Position numbers and translations under genes: made by a program. The notes below the pieces were generated by a model. That model saw only the letters and a list, made by a program, of their open reading frames with translations, was not told where the DNA came from and searched no databases. Below are positions 45,084 through 54,781 of a DNA stretch of 64,000 bases, piece after piece. This DNA is from Halofilum ochraceum (GTDB lineage: Bacteria > Pseudomonadota > Gammaproteobacteria > XJ16 > Halofilaceae), in contig NZ_LVEG02000004.1 of NCBI RefSeq assembly GCF_001614315.2, positions 372,001-436,000 of the forward strand, in the 5' to 3' direction. Each line of letters starts with the position of its first letter. Within the stretch, counting starts at the first letter, position 1.

Positions 45084-46594
45084 CTGCGCGCACCACGGCC
45101 GCCCCTGAGCCCGATGCAGGATCTCCCCCGCCGGTCGGGCTCACCGGAATGATCGGACATTCGGCCGTCTACTGGGGCGGCGTGATGGTGTCAAAACTGA
45201 TCGGTTTCCTGTTGATTCCGATCTATACGCACCATCTGACACCCGCGGATTATGGAACTCTGGAACTGGTCGCCCTGACCACGGATGTCATGGCGTTGAT
45301 CATCGGTGGACGGCTCGTGGCGGCGATGTTCCGCTTTTATCATGCCGCAGCGGATGCCGCGGAACGCCGTCAGGTCCTGGCGACCTCGTTGACGGCGATG
45401 CTTATCGTCGGGCTGTTATTCTTCATCGTTGCGTCTTTTTTTACCGGTGATATTGCCCGGTTGCTGTTTGGCTCCTCGGAACACGCAACGCTATTGCAGA
45501 TCGTTTTCTTCACGACTGCGCTGGAACTGGTTCAGCAGATCGCGATGAGTGAACTCAGAATCCACGAGCGCAGTCGCCTGTTTGTCGCGATTACGTGGAT
45601 CCATCTGCTATTGATGCTGGTTGGAAGCATCCTTTTCCTCGTCGTTTTTGACTGGGGCGTGTTCGGTGTCCTGTTGGCGGCCGCGATCGCGACGGGGGTC
45701 GTCGGGCCAATCGTGATTGTCTCGGTTGCACGCCGAACCGGACTGGGGCTGCACCCGGTCCTGCTGCAGCGGATGGTCGTTTACAGTCTACCGTTGATAC
45801 CGGCAGCTCTGTTTCTGTTCGTACTGCACTTTGCCGATCGCTACATCCTGAATATGTTCGTTTCACTGGAGGCGGTTGGACTCTATGCCCTTGCCTACAA
45901 ATTCGGGTTCCTGATCAGCGCGGTGATCGCCCATCCGTTCTCGCTCATATGGGGAAATCGGATGCATGTGCTGTATCGGGAGACCGGCCGCGACCGGATG
46001 TATAACCAGGTCCTGTCGGCATATGGGATTGTGCTGGTCGGTGCCGGTGTGGGCCTGTCACTGTTCATCGACGAGGTGCTGGCGTTGATTTCGCCGCCCG
46101 TCTACCACGCGGCCGCATCGCTGGTACCGATCATCGCCGCTGGGTATGTGCTTGCCGCCATGAACCAGCTCTCGATGGGGCCGCTCTATGCCGAAAGCCG
46201 GACCGGCTGGGTCGCGCTCGCCACCGCCGCTGGCGCCGGCGTCAACGTGGTCGTCAACTTCCTGCTTGTACCGTTTTACGGCGCGACCGGCGCGGCGGTG
46301 GCGACGCTTATCGCTTTCACGGCAATGGCTGGGGTGACGCAATATCTGGCGGCACGGGCGTCGACATTACGCTGGGATTATCACCGCGCGTTCGCGCCGT
46401 TGGCGGTGGGTGTAGTGATTGTCGTGATCGGACGAAGCAGCGATCATGGCAGTATCGTTATGGCGATCGGCTTCAAACTCTTGCTGCTGCTGGTGGTGTA
46501 TCCGCTGGCGTTGCTCCTCGTGCGTGCCGTTCCGGTGGCCGATCTTGCGGAGTTCTGGCGGTGGCTTCGGCGCTCGGCGGTGTCCGCGACATGA
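45080..46594 (+). CDS. wzx: Wzx-type polysaccharide flippase
   Basis: 504 residues with about 12-14 membrane segments, ATGA overlap at both ends. The N-terminal SAVYWGGVMVSKLIGFLLIP and THHLTPADYGTLELV are the standard opening of the polysaccharide transporter (MOP) family. It flips the lipid-linked repeat unit across the inner membrane before polymerisation by the Wzy-like protein two genes downstream. Confidence 0.88.
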   Translation: MTARTTAAPEPDAGSPPPVGLTGMIGHSAVYWGGVMVSKLIGFLLIPIYTHHLTPADYGTLELVALTTDVMALIIGGRLVAAMFRFYHAAADAAERRQVLATSLTAMLIVGLLFFIVASFFTGDIARLLFGSSEHATLLQIVFFTTALELVQQIAMSELRIHERSRLFVAITWIHLLLMLVGSILFLVVFDWGVFGVLLAAAIATGVVGPIVIVSVARRTGLGLHPVLLQRMVVYSLPLIPAALFLFVLHFADRYILNMFVSLEAVGLYALAYKFGFLISAVIAHPFSLIWGNRMHVLYRETGRDRMYNQVLSAYGIVLVGAGVGLSLFIDEVLALISPPVYHAAASLVPIIAAGYVLAAMNQLSMGPLYAESRTGWVALATAAGAGVNVVVNFLLVPFYGATGAAVATLIAFTAMAGVTQYLAARASTLRWDYHRAFAPLAVGVVIVVIGRSSDHGSIVMAIGFKLLLLLVVYPLALLLVRAVPVADLAEFWRWLRRSAVSAT

Positions 46595-47775
46595 GGCGCG
46601 ATGGCGTGTTGACCCAGAACCTTGTCTTCGGGATGTTCTATCGTATGCCGCCGGTCGCGTGCCCGATGGGGTGGTCGGCGCTCTTACGGTCCCTGGGCGG
46701 GCGCATCCGGGCCGACGAGGCCTACGGTTTCTCCACTGGACAGGGAGCCCTCCGGTGGGCGTTTGGCGTCCTTGCCCAGGCCTCGCCGGAGCGGTCCACC
46801 GTGATCCTGCCCGCCTGGACGTGCTGGTCCGTCGCGGCGGCCGTGGAGTACGCCGGTCTGCGTATCGCGCTGGTGGATCTCGATCCGGCCACCCTCGACT
46901 TCGAGCCCGCCGCGCTTGCGGAGCGCGTGGGGCCGGACACGCTGGCGATCGTTTCGACCCATCTGCTCGGCCGTCGCCCCGATCTTACGAGCCATGCGCG
47001 CCTTGCCGCGGCGGCCGGCGCCTGGCTGGTAGAGGACGCCGCCCAGGCTCAGGATCCGCGCGCCGGACCTGCCCCCGGCGTGGCGGTGCGCATGACCAGC
47101 ACCGCTCGCGGAAAGCCTCTGAGCACATCCGGTGGTGGCTGGCTCCAGGTTGGTCTGGCGGGACCGGTAGGCGCTTTCGCGCGTGCATGGCCGAATGTGC
47201 CACCCGCGGCGCGAGGCGGAGAAGCGATCCGCGCGGCGAAGGCGGTACTCGTCGATGGCCTCCTGCATCCACGCGCGTTCTGGCTGCCGGCACGCCTGCC
47301 GTTTCTCGGCATCGGTCGTACCCGCTGGCCCGATCGCATTGAGGTGCGAGCAGCTTCGCGGCAGCAGCAGCGTCTGTATCCCGTGCTTGCCGCCGGCATG
47401 GATCGTCTGCTGGCCGGACGTCGCATCGCGGCCCTGGCCTATGCGGACGCGCTTGCCGGCCTGCCCGGACCGCAACCCGGTGGCTGCGATATCCCCGACT
47501 ACGCCCCGCACCGATACCCTGTCATGCTGACCGTGCCGTGGCTCGACGCGGCGCCCAGGGTGCGCGCGCGCGCTGCACAGGCCGGCGTCTGTGGGCTGTA
47601 CCCGCGCGCGCTTTCGGAACTGGAACAGGTCCGTGCGTTGCGCGTCGACGGTGACGCCCCGATGCCCGGGGCCGAACGGATTGCACGCCACCTCGTGACC
47701 CTGCCGACCCATGCCGGCGTCGGGCCGCGCGAGCGTGAACGTGCGTTGGCCTCAATAGGTGAATTCAGCCCGTGA
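46591..47775 (+). CDS. DegT/DnrJ/EryC1-type PLP aminotransferase-like protein
   Basis: 394 residues from ATG 46591 (ATGA overlap). The fold type I pattern is visible: FSTGQGALRWAFG, VILPAWTCWSVAAAVEYAG, ALVDLDP, LVEDAAQAQ (PLP-ring Asp) and the Lys region STARGKPLSTSGGGW. Family members make amino sugars such as 4-amino-4,6-dideoxy sugars for polysaccharides. The region around the Lys differs from the classic KxLTTGEGG, so activity needs proof. GC is high compared with its upstream neighbour. Confidence 0.72.
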   Translation: MRRDGVLTQNLVFGMFYRMPPVACPMGWSALLRSLGGRIRADEAYGFSTGQGALRWAFGVLAQASPERSTVILPAWTCWSVAAAVEYAGLRIALVDLDPATLDFEPAALAERVGPDTLAIVSTHLLGRRPDLTSHARLAAAAGAWLVEDAAQAQDPRAGPAPGVAVRMTSTARGKPLSTSGGGWLQVGLAGPVGAFARAWPNVPPAARGGEAIRAAKAVLVDGLLHPRAFWLPARLPFLGIGRTRWPDRIEVRAASRQQQRLYPVLAAGMDRLLAGRRIAALAYADALAGLPGPQPGGCDIPDYAPHRYPVMLTVPWLDAAPRVRARAAQAGVCGLYPRALSELEQVRALRVDGDAPMPGAERIARHLVTLPTHAGVGPRERERALASIGEFSP

Positions 47776-49178
47776 AACCCGTGGATCGTGAACCCCTGCA
47801 TCCAGCCGTCTGGCCCGGCGCCCTGCTGATACTGATCGGCGTTGGACGGCTGCCCGAACTGGTTCCGTTTCTCGCCTCCATGCATCTTGGCAAGATCGCC
47901 GTGATCTGGGCCGCGGCCGCAATCGCGTTGGGTCCGCGCGAGGTGGGCAACCCCCGGGTTTTCGACCAGCGTCTGGCGAAACTGCTGGCCGTGTGGTTCG
48001 TGTTCGCGGCCGTCAGCGTGCTCTGGTCCGTGTGGCGCAGTTACAGCCTGGGCTTCCTGTTGGGTGGCCTGCTCATCAACATGATCCTGTTCTTTATCAT
48101 CGCGAGGACCCTTGCGAACACCCGTACGCTGCGTTTCTACGTCGCGGTCCTGCTGATCGCCACCGGCCTGCTCAGCGTCAATGCCGTACTCGCCGCGGCC
48201 AGTGCCGAGACTACGCGCATCTCCGTAAGCGCCGCCTACGATCCGAACGATCTTGCGATGGTGCTTGTCATGCTGCTGCCTCTGGCGGTGGCCGTGCTGT
48301 TTGCGATCAATGGCGTTGGGCGTGTCGTCCTGCTCCTGCTTTGCGGGAGCATGCTCGTCGGGATACTGCTCACCGGCTCGCGCGGCGGTTTTCTTGGCCT
48401 GATCGTGGTCGGGGGATATCTGTTCTTTGCCCGCCTGCCGCGGTCGGATGGTGGCCTCGGTGCGCGCTTCTCACCGGGGAAACTCGCTGCGGCGGCTTTG
48501 GGCGTTACCGTTCTGCTGGTGTCGGTGCCGGCGACCGTCTGGGACCGCATTGGCACCATGGGCGCGCTCGAGGCGGACTACAACCTGACCGAATCGAGCG
48601 GGCGGGTCGCGATCTGGGGGCGCGGCCTGGACGCCATGGCCGCGCGGCCGTGGGGGTACGGGATCAAGGCATTCGAAGCGGTCGAGGGTAGGCAGGGCGG
48701 TCGTTACAAGGCGGCGCACAACCTCTGGATCGAGCTCGGCGTCGAGCTGGGCGTGCAGGGGTGGGTAGTGATGATCCTTATCCTGGCGACTGCGTTCGGC
48801 ATCGCGCGCCAGGTCCGGCTGCAGCCACCACGGGCACCGCCCGATCACTGGGCGTTGCCGGTGGCATTGGGCCTGCGCGGTGCGCTGCTCGGTTATCTGG
48901 TGACCGGCTTCTTCCTCTCGGCTGCCTACGCGGGCGTGCTCTTCGCGGTGCTTGGCGTGTTCGCCGGGTTGCAGAGCCTTGTGCTTGCCCCTTCCTCTCG
49001 GGCGGAGCCGCACATCGAAGACGAACCGGGATCGCGCGCGATAGCCCGGACCAAAGGTGGACCGCGGCAGCCACGCCCACAGGCGCCGGTCGGCGGCTGG
49101 CGGCCGATCTCGGGTCGACGCGGGCGTAGCTCTGCTACCGCCACCGCGCGGCAGTCGCGGGTGCGCCATGAAAAATGA
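47772..49178 (+). CDS. O-antigen ligase/polymerase-type membrane protein (Wzy-like)
   Basis: 468 residues with about 10-12 membrane segments, ATGA overlap. The Wzy_C/O-antigen ligase signature is visible: LLTGSRGGFLGLIVV, a large periplasmic loop with GRVAIWGRGLDAM and a GIKAFE...AHNLWIELGVELG stretch. The C-terminal 70 residues are Arg/Pro-rich and cytoplasmic. It probably polymerises repeat units flipped by the MOP-type flippase. Ligase versus polymerase cannot be separated from sequence; the cluster context favours polymerase. Confidence 0.82.
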   Translation: MKPVDREPLHPAVWPGALLILIGVGRLPELVPFLASMHLGKIAVIWAAAAIALGPREVGNPRVFDQRLAKLLAVWFVFAAVSVLWSVWRSYSLGFLLGGLLINMILFFIIARTLANTRTLRFYVAVLLIATGLLSVNAVLAAASAETTRISVSAAYDPNDLAMVLVMLLPLAVAVLFAINGVGRVVLLLLCGSMLVGILLTGSRGGFLGLIVVGGYLFFARLPRSDGGLGARFSPGKLAAAALGVTVLLVSVPATVWDRIGTMGALEADYNLTESSGRVAIWGRGLDAMAARPWGYGIKAFEAVEGRQGGRYKAAHNLWIELGVELGVQGWVVMILILATAFGIARQVRLQPPRAPPDHWALPVALGLRGALLGYLVTGFFLSAAYAGVLFAVLGVFAGLQSLVLAPSSRAEPHIEDEPGSRAIARTKGGPRQPRPQAPVGGWRPISGRRGRSSATATARQSRVRHEK

Positions 49179-50487
49179 ACCGCACGCGTTTGGCGAAGCC
49201 GTGGCGCCGATTGATCCCGCTGGATCCGGGGCGCCGGCGCGGCGCGTTCTCATGCTCTGCTACTATTTCCCGCCGCTGCAGACGGCGGCGGTAGCACGCA
49301 GCGTGGGATTCGCTCGGCACCTGCCGGCTCATGGCTGGCGCCCGACCGTGCTGACGGTGGGGGAATCGTATGACTCCTGGGGCGTAGCGGGGCGAGGCGC
49401 ACCGATACCCGACGGTATTGCCATCGAGCGCTGCCCGGAATTCAACCTTGACCGTCCAGTGGCGCTCGCCGATGGCGCCCTCTCGCGTATTGCCGGCTGG
49501 CTGCGTGGCCGGCCGGTGGCCGGGCACTGGTGCCGCGAACTGTTGACCGTGCCTGACCCCCAGATCGGTTGGCGGGCGCGGCGAAGGGGAGCGGAACTCG
49601 CTATTGCACATGACTGCGTCTACGTCAGCTGCTCGCCGTTTTCCGGTGTGCCGATTGCGCTGGACATTCGCCGCCGCAGCGGTCGGCCACTGATTATCGA
49701 TTTCCGCGACGCCTGGAGCCTGAACCCGCACGCCGCGTGGACCTCGTCGTTGTACAAGCGGCGAATCGAGCGCCTGGAGCGGCGCGCCATCACCGAGGCC
49801 GAGCGGATTATCCTGAATACGCCCGGCGCGTTGCGGCTCTATCAGCGCGCGTACCCGGAATACGCGGATCGTTTCGTCTGCATCCCCAACGGCTACGATG
49901 CACTGCACACGGCCTACCCGCGTACGGCCGGCGACCCCTTTACGATCATGCATGTCGGCACACTGTATGGCGCGCGCAGCCCCGAGCGCGTTCTGCAGGC
50001 GCTGGCAGCTCTTGATCTGCCGGACACACGCTTCGTTCAGGTGGGGCCGAGTCATCCAGCGCTTGAGAAATGGCGCGACCGGGTTGCGATCGAAGTAACC
50101 GGCCAACTCGCACCCGAAGAGGCACTGAAACGGATGCGTTCGGCCTCGGTGCTGTACCTGCGCCAGGGGTTCGAGGAGGGCGTCCGGGATTATGTCGCCA
50201 TTGCCGCCAAGACCTATGAATACCTGGCGACGGGACTGCCCGTACTGGCCGAGTGTCCGCCCGGCGACAACGCCGAAATCGTCAGCCGCCATGCACCGGG
50301 CGCGCGGGTGGTCACCGAACCGGATGACAACGCCGTCAACGCGGCGCTCGAGGCCCTCTGGCGGGAGCGCGATGTTCGAGTCCCGGAGGTCGATCCGGCC
50401 TTTGTGCGCGACTTCGATCGCGGGTATCTGACAGGCCGTCTTGGCGATGTCCTTGCGGCCGCCTGTGGTCATGCGGTCACCCGATGA
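49168..50487 (+). CDS. Glycosyltransferase, GT4-like
   Basis: 439 residues from ATG 49168 (11-base overlap with the preceding gene). The N-terminal ARRVLMLCYYFPPLQTAAVAR and GFARHLPAHGWRPTVLTV are typical of GT4 enzymes of this group. DFRDAWSLNPH and the donor-site region KTYEYLATGLPVLAECP follow. It is a retaining glycosyltransferase acting in the cytoplasm on lipid-linked oligosaccharide. Donor unknown. Confidence 0.84.
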   Translation: MKNEPHAFGEAVAPIDPAGSGAPARRVLMLCYYFPPLQTAAVARSVGFARHLPAHGWRPTVLTVGESYDSWGVAGRGAPIPDGIAIERCPEFNLDRPVALADGALSRIAGWLRGRPVAGHWCRELLTVPDPQIGWRARRRGAELAIAHDCVYVSCSPFSGVPIALDIRRRSGRPLIIDFRDAWSLNPHAAWTSSLYKRRIERLERRAITEAERIILNTPGALRLYQRAYPEYADRFVCIPNGYDALHTAYPRTAGDPFTIMHVGTLYGARSPERVLQALAALDLPDTRFVQVGPSHPALEKWRDRVAIEVTGQLAPEEALKRMRSASVLYLRQGFEEGVRDYVAIAAKTYEYLATGLPVLAECPPGDNAEIVSRHAPGARVVTEPDDNAVNAALEALWRERDVRVPEVDPAFVRDFDRGYLTGRLGDVLAAACGHAVTR

Positions 50488-51635
50488 GTTCACCACCGCG
50501 CCTGCTCGAAGTCCTTTTCAGTTTCGATCGCGGGGGCTCGGAGCGCATTGGTGCCGTGATCGCGAAGGCACTGGCAGCCCGTGGCTGGTGCGTGGACCTC
50601 GCGGCCACCCATGCCGCCGATGGCCCGATACGCGAGCTGCTGGCCGGTACCGGAGTCACCTGTCATGGACTCGATATCGAGCGACACGGACGTTTGGCCC
50701 GCCGCTGGGCGATCTTTCGGCTCTGTCGCCGCCTCCGCCCCGATGTCCTGCACGTCCAGCATATACCGATGTTCCTGTTGTGCTACTGGCCGGCCAGATT
50801 GGCCGGGGTGCGGCGATTCGTAGTGACCGAACACACGGATTACCAGTTGCGTACGGAACCGCGGGTCCGGCGGCGGCTGTCCCGCTGTGCACATCGCGCG
50901 GAACGGATCACCGTGATCCACCACGGGCTGGCACGCTATTTCATCGAGGACCTTGGTATCGCTGCCGAACGCGTTCGGGTGATCGTCAACGGCATCGATA
51001 GCGAGTATTTCGCCCCGGCTGCGCCTGATTCGAGGTTGCGGTCCATTATGGGAGCGGACGCGGATTCGGTTCTGGTCGGCTGTGTAGCGCGGCTGCACCC
51101 GGACAAGGACCACGTGACCCTGTTGCGGGCCTTTGCAGGAATGATCGAAACCCATCCGGACAGCCGCGCTCAGCTCGCGCTGGTCGGTGATGGCAGCGAG
51201 CGTCTGGCAATCGAAACGCTTATCCGCGACCTTGGTCTGGATGACCGGGTACGCCTGCTTGGCGACCGCAATGATATTGCTCAGCTGATGCCGCAATTCG
51301 ATCTGCTCGTGCTGGCATCGCGGACGGAAGGACTGCCGATGGTGCTGCTTGAGGCGATGGCTTGCGGGGTACCCTGCGTTGCGACCGCCGTCGGTGGTAT
51401 ACCCGATCTGCTGGCCGAGGGCGGCGGCGAACTCGTCGAACCGGGGGATGTGTCCGGATTGTCCGCCGCGCTTGCGCGCATCTGCGCTGATCAGCGTCTG
51501 CGTGGCCACCTGGGTGGCGTTGCGCGCGAACGCGTGCTGACTGGATATCGCGACCGCGACATGGTTGATGCGTACGCCGAGACGTTGGCGCCGGAATCGG
51601 GTGGCGTGCCCTTGGGCAGGGCGGTGCGACAGTAG
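50484..51635 (+). CDS. Glycosyltransferase, GT4 family
   Basis: 383 residues, ATGA overlap. Full set of GT4 signatures: FDRGGSERIGAVIAKAL, VIVNGIDSEYFAP, VARLHPDKDHVTLLRAF and SRTEGLPMVLLEAMACGVP with the conserved Glu pair. Acts in the cytoplasm on the growing repeat unit. This is the last gene of the tightly overlapping run that starts at 41830. Confidence 0.88.
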   Translation: MSSPPRLLEVLFSFDRGGSERIGAVIAKALAARGWCVDLAATHAADGPIRELLAGTGVTCHGLDIERHGRLARRWAIFRLCRRLRPDVLHVQHIPMFLLCYWPARLAGVRRFVVTEHTDYQLRTEPRVRRRLSRCAHRAERITVIHHGLARYFIEDLGIAAERVRVIVNGIDSEYFAPAAPDSRLRSIMGADADSVLVGCVARLHPDKDHVTLLRAFAGMIETHPDSRAQLALVGDGSERLAIETLIRDLGLDDRVRLLGDRNDIAQLMPQFDLLVLASRTEGLPMVLLEAMACGVPCVATAVGGIPDLLAEGGGELVEPGDVSGLSAALARICADQRLRGHLGGVARERVLTGYRDRDMVDAYAETLAPESGGVPLGRAVRQ

Positions 51636-51760
51636 CCGGCCACGAGCCCGTTTACCTCGGCTGCTATTGCTTATCACGCCAGACGTGCTATTAGACAGAC
51701 AGAATGGCAGACCCCGCGGGAATGACACATGCCCGATAATGGGGCATAAGGATGCCGGTG

Positions 51761-51835
51761 CCGTGCGGGCCGGGCCGCAGGGAATAGTTGAACCGGGGCC
51801 GTGCGGACCGGGCTGCAGGGAACAGTTGAAGTCGA
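51761..51835 (+). repeat. Imperfect 38-bp direct repeat before the acetyltransferase gene
   Basis: Unit 1 starts at 51761 (CCGTGCGGGCCGGGCCGCAG) and unit 2 at 51799 (CCGTGCGGACCGGGCTGCAG), each followed by GGAA(T/C)AGTTGAA. The units are 38 bases apart in the 217-base gap 51636-51852, which has no gene. A role in regulation is possible. Confidence 0.7.
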
Positions 51836-51852
51836 AGGAAGGGGGAGTCCTG

Positions 51853-52482
51853 ATGCGATCGTTGCTGCGCAGCGCCCTGTATGCCGTCGCCTGGATGATC
51901 GCGGCGCCGGTCAGTCTGCCGATCCGCCTGCTCGGCCCTCTGGATCGCAGGGATGAGTGGTTCTGTTTTGGGTCCCAGCTGTTCGCGCTGATGCCGGGGT
52001 TGCCGGGTGTGTATCTCCGTCGCGCCTATTACGACACGGTACTGCCCGGCGGCGCCCCCAACCTGTACACCGGCTTCGGTACGACCTTCGCGCAGCGCGA
52101 CATCACTATCGGGCGCGATGTGTACATCGGCAGTCACTGCAATATCGGCCTTTCCGAGATCGGTGATGATGTGCTGATCGGTAGCCATGTCGATGTGATC
52201 AGTGGCCCACGCGTGCACTACATCGACCGCCTCGACATCCCCATTCGCGAGCAGGGCGGCGAACTCGAGAAGACGATCATCGGTCCCTGCTCGTGGCTCG
52301 CCAACGGGGCGATCGTGATGGCTTCCGTGGGGGAGGGTGCAGTGATCGGCGCCGGCGCGGTCGTGGTGCGACCCTGTCAGTCACTCGGTGTTTATGTCGG
52401 TAACCCCGCCCGTCTGGTGCGCGAACGGGGCGAGCCGCCGATTTCCCGTACGGTGGAGCAGCGCGGGCGCGCCGTAGCCTGA
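51853..52482 (+). CDS. Hexapeptide-repeat O-acetyltransferase
   Basis: 209 residues from ATG 51853 after GGGGGAG. A hydrophobic N-terminal segment (YAVAWMIAAPVSLPIRLLG) is followed by a left-handed beta-helix of hexapeptide repeats (ITIGRDVYIGSHCNIGLSEI, VLIGSHVDVIS, IGPCSWLANGAIVMASV, VIGAGAVVVRPC). A catalytic His is likely in SHCNIG or the PRVHYID loop. It transfers acetyl from acetyl-CoA to a sugar of the polymer, the counterpart of the deacetylase at 41830. Confidence 0.83.
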   Translation: MRSLLRSALYAVAWMIAAPVSLPIRLLGPLDRRDEWFCFGSQLFALMPGLPGVYLRRAYYDTVLPGGAPNLYTGFGTTFAQRDITIGRDVYIGSHCNIGLSEIGDDVLIGSHVDVISGPRVHYIDRLDIPIREQGGELEKTIIGPCSWLANGAIVMASVGEGAVIGAGAVVVRPCQSLGVYVGNPARLVRERGEPPISRTVEQRGRAVA

Positions 52483-52504
52483 TTTGATGTAGCGGCGGCC
52501 CCTG

Positions 52505-54442
52505 TCAGGTCGCACTCGCCAAAGGGATCGCCGTCGTATCAGTCGCCATGGGCATCGCTTCCAGGCCCCGGAGGCTGCCGTCCAACATCAACAGCGCCCA
52601 TAACAGGGTCGAGTGATCGGCCTCCCTGGCCATATGGGCGCGCACGAGCTCGGCAACGCCCTCTGCCTGGATCAGCCCCGATCCGAGCAGGACTTCGCTC
52701 TCCGCCAGCGCCTCCGCGCGCGTGCGCAGAGCGCCGCGGAACCAGTCGGCCAACGGGATCGATAACCCCATCTTGCGCCGGTAGAGGATTTCCTTCGGCA
52801 GGCGCCGCTCAGCCGCCTTTTTGAGCACGTACTTGCCCTCGCCGCGGTGCAGCTTGAGTGATGCGGGCAGGGTGGCGGCCCACTCCAGCAGCTTGTGGTC
52901 CAGCAATGGAACCCGCACTTCCAGCGAGTTGGCCATGCTCGCGCGGTCGACCTTGGTCAGGATGTCACCCGGCAGGTACAGCTGGAAGTCGATGAATTGC
53001 GCCAGTGCCAGCGGATCGTCCGTGTCCGCGCGCCGGGCGTGGTCGGCGACCACGGTATCGGCCCGATAGCCGGCCAATTCACGTTTCAGTGCAGGCGAAA
53101 ACAGGGTGTCGCGCTGGCGCGCCGTCGTGATCATCGTACTTGCCGCGTAACCGGCGTGACCGCCGTCCGCGATCCGTTGCCACCCCCGCGCCCAGCTTGC
53201 GCGCCGGCCCGACCCATCGGCGTCGCCGATGGCGTTCGCGATGGCACCGAACACGGGCCCGCGCAGCGGCGCGGGCAGCCACCGGCGTACCCGTTCACGG
53301 GCGGCATGGCCCGCATACCAGCCGTAACCGGCGAAGGCCTCATCACCGCCGTCGCCGGAAAGCGCCACGGTCACCGAGCGGCGCGCAATCTCGCACAGTC
53401 GTGTCGTCGGCAGCGCCGAGGAGTCGGCGAAAGGTTCATCATATAGGCTGGGCAGACGATCGATCCGGTCGAGATCGTCGATGTCCACGGATTCGACCCG
53501 GTGTTCGGCGCCGATGAGATCCGCGACCTGTTGCGCGTGCGCCGATTCGTCGAATGCCGGGTCACCGAAACGGATCGAGCAGGTATGCACCGGTTGCTCG
53601 CTGTGCCGGGCCATCGCCGCCACGACGCTTGACGAGTCGACTCCGCCGGACAGAAAGGCCCCCAGGGGCACGTCCGCAATCATGTGCGCGCCCACGCTTG
53701 CGTCGAGCCGTTCCTGGAGCATGTTGACGGCCGTGGTCTCGGCACTCGGCCCATTGTCGCTGAAATGCAGATCCCAGTAGCGTCGCGGTTCCCCGCGACC
53801 GTCCGGTCCAAGCAACAGGGTATGGCCCGGGGGCAGCTTGCGCGCATCGCGCAACAGTGTGCGCGGGTCCGGAATGAACCCGAAAGCGAGATAGTCTTCG
53901 AAAGCGCGCGGATCAAGATCGCGCGTCATCTCGGGATGCGCGAGCAGCGCCTTGAGCTCGGAGCCGAACACCATTCGGCCCGAGGGCAATCGGGCGTAAT
54001 GCAGGGGTTTGATACCGACCCGGTCACGGGCGAGAAAGAGTACCTGTTGTCGGCGGTCCCACAGGGCGAAGGCGAACATCCCCTGCAATCGCTGCACGCA
54101 CGCCGGACCCCATTCTTCCCACCCGTGCACCAGTACCTCGGTGTCGCTGTCAGTGGCGAACACATGGCCGCGCGCGGTCAACTCGCGTGTGAGTTCACGG
54201 TAGTTGTAGATCTCACCGTTGAACACGACGACGACCGAACCGTCCTCATTGAATAACGGCTGATGCCCCCGGTCGACATCAATGATCGCCAGACGCCGAT
54301 GACCCAGACCGATCCCCGAATCGAGGAACAGGCCCTCGCCGTCTGGCCCGCGATGCACGAGTGCATCGTTCATGCGTTGCAAATCCATCCGTGCCGGTCT
54401 CGCGCCGGTTACCGGGTCCAGAATACCGACGATGCCGCACAT
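52505..54442 (-). CDS. Asparagine synthase-like amidotransferase of the XrtA cluster
   Basis: 645 residues. The N-terminal class II glutaminase domain has the nucleophile Cys2 (MCGIVGILDP). The C-terminal synthetase domain has FLSGGVDSSSVVAAMA (pyrophosphate loop), DGGDEAFAGYG and KVDRASMANSLEVRVPLLD. It resembles amidotransferase 1 of exosortase-associated clusters, which may amidate uronic acids or the polymer. It is transcribed against the polysaccharide operon and convergent with the acetyltransferase gene; the gap between them is 22 bases. Confidence 0.86.
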   Translation of the reverse strand: MCGIVGILDPVTGARPARMDLQRMNDALVHRGPDGEGLFLDSGIGLGHRRLAIIDVDRGHQPLFNEDGSVVVVFNGEIYNYRELTRELTARGHVFATDSDTEVLVHGWEEWGPACVQRLQGMFAFALWDRRQQVLFLARDRVGIKPLHYARLPSGRMVFGSELKALLAHPEMTRDLDPRAFEDYLAFGFIPDPRTLLRDARKLPPGHTLLLGPDGRGEPRRYWDLHFSDNGPSAETTAVNMLQERLDASVGAHMIADVPLGAFLSGGVDSSSVVAAMARHSEQPVHTCSIRFGDPAFDESAHAQQVADLIGAEHRVESVDIDDLDRIDRLPSLYDEPFADSSALPTTRLCEIARRSVTVALSGDGGDEAFAGYGWYAGHAARERVRRWLPAPLRGPVFGAIANAIGDADGSGRRASWARGWQRIADGGHAGYAASTMITTARQRDTLFSPALKRELAGYRADTVVADHARRADTDDPLALAQFIDFQLYLPGDILTKVDRASMANSLEVRVPLLDHKLLEWAATLPASLKLHRGEGKYVLKKAAERRLPKEILYRRKMGLSIPLADWFRGALRTRAEALAESEVLLGSGLIQAEGVAELVRAHMAREADHSTLLWALLMLDGSLRGLEAMPMATDTTAIPLASAT

Positions 54443-54781
54443 GCCTCACTCCCCAACGCCGTCGTTGTGTGGCCCGTCGGGCCCACGGGACAACGGGCGA
54501 TCTACCGGAATGTAGATCACGGTGGGCGTCCGTGCCATGCGTGGCCGTGTTGGAATCTGGCAGTGGAAATCGGTGAGGCGTGGGCTATGCTTAGTCCGAC
54601 CGAGCCTGATGCGGCGGATTCGTGACTTCGGTCTGCGCAGGATTCGTGGCTGCGGTTGGTCGTGCCGGCTTTGACGCCACCAGGCCCGGCCTTCAGGCGG
54701 CGCATGCAGTCTGCAGCCGCTGGATGATCGAAGCCCTCGAAAGGGTGCGATCGCTGCTGGACATGACAACGGCGGGGTGCC
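54443..54781. other. Intergenic region, divergent
   Basis: It separates the amidotransferase (-) and the PRTase-HAD gene (+). No credible gene is seen; the ORFs here are short and lack family features. A short direct repeat (GGATTCGTG near 54618-54625 and again near 54641-54649) is present. No clear -10/-35 pair was found. Confidence 0.4.
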
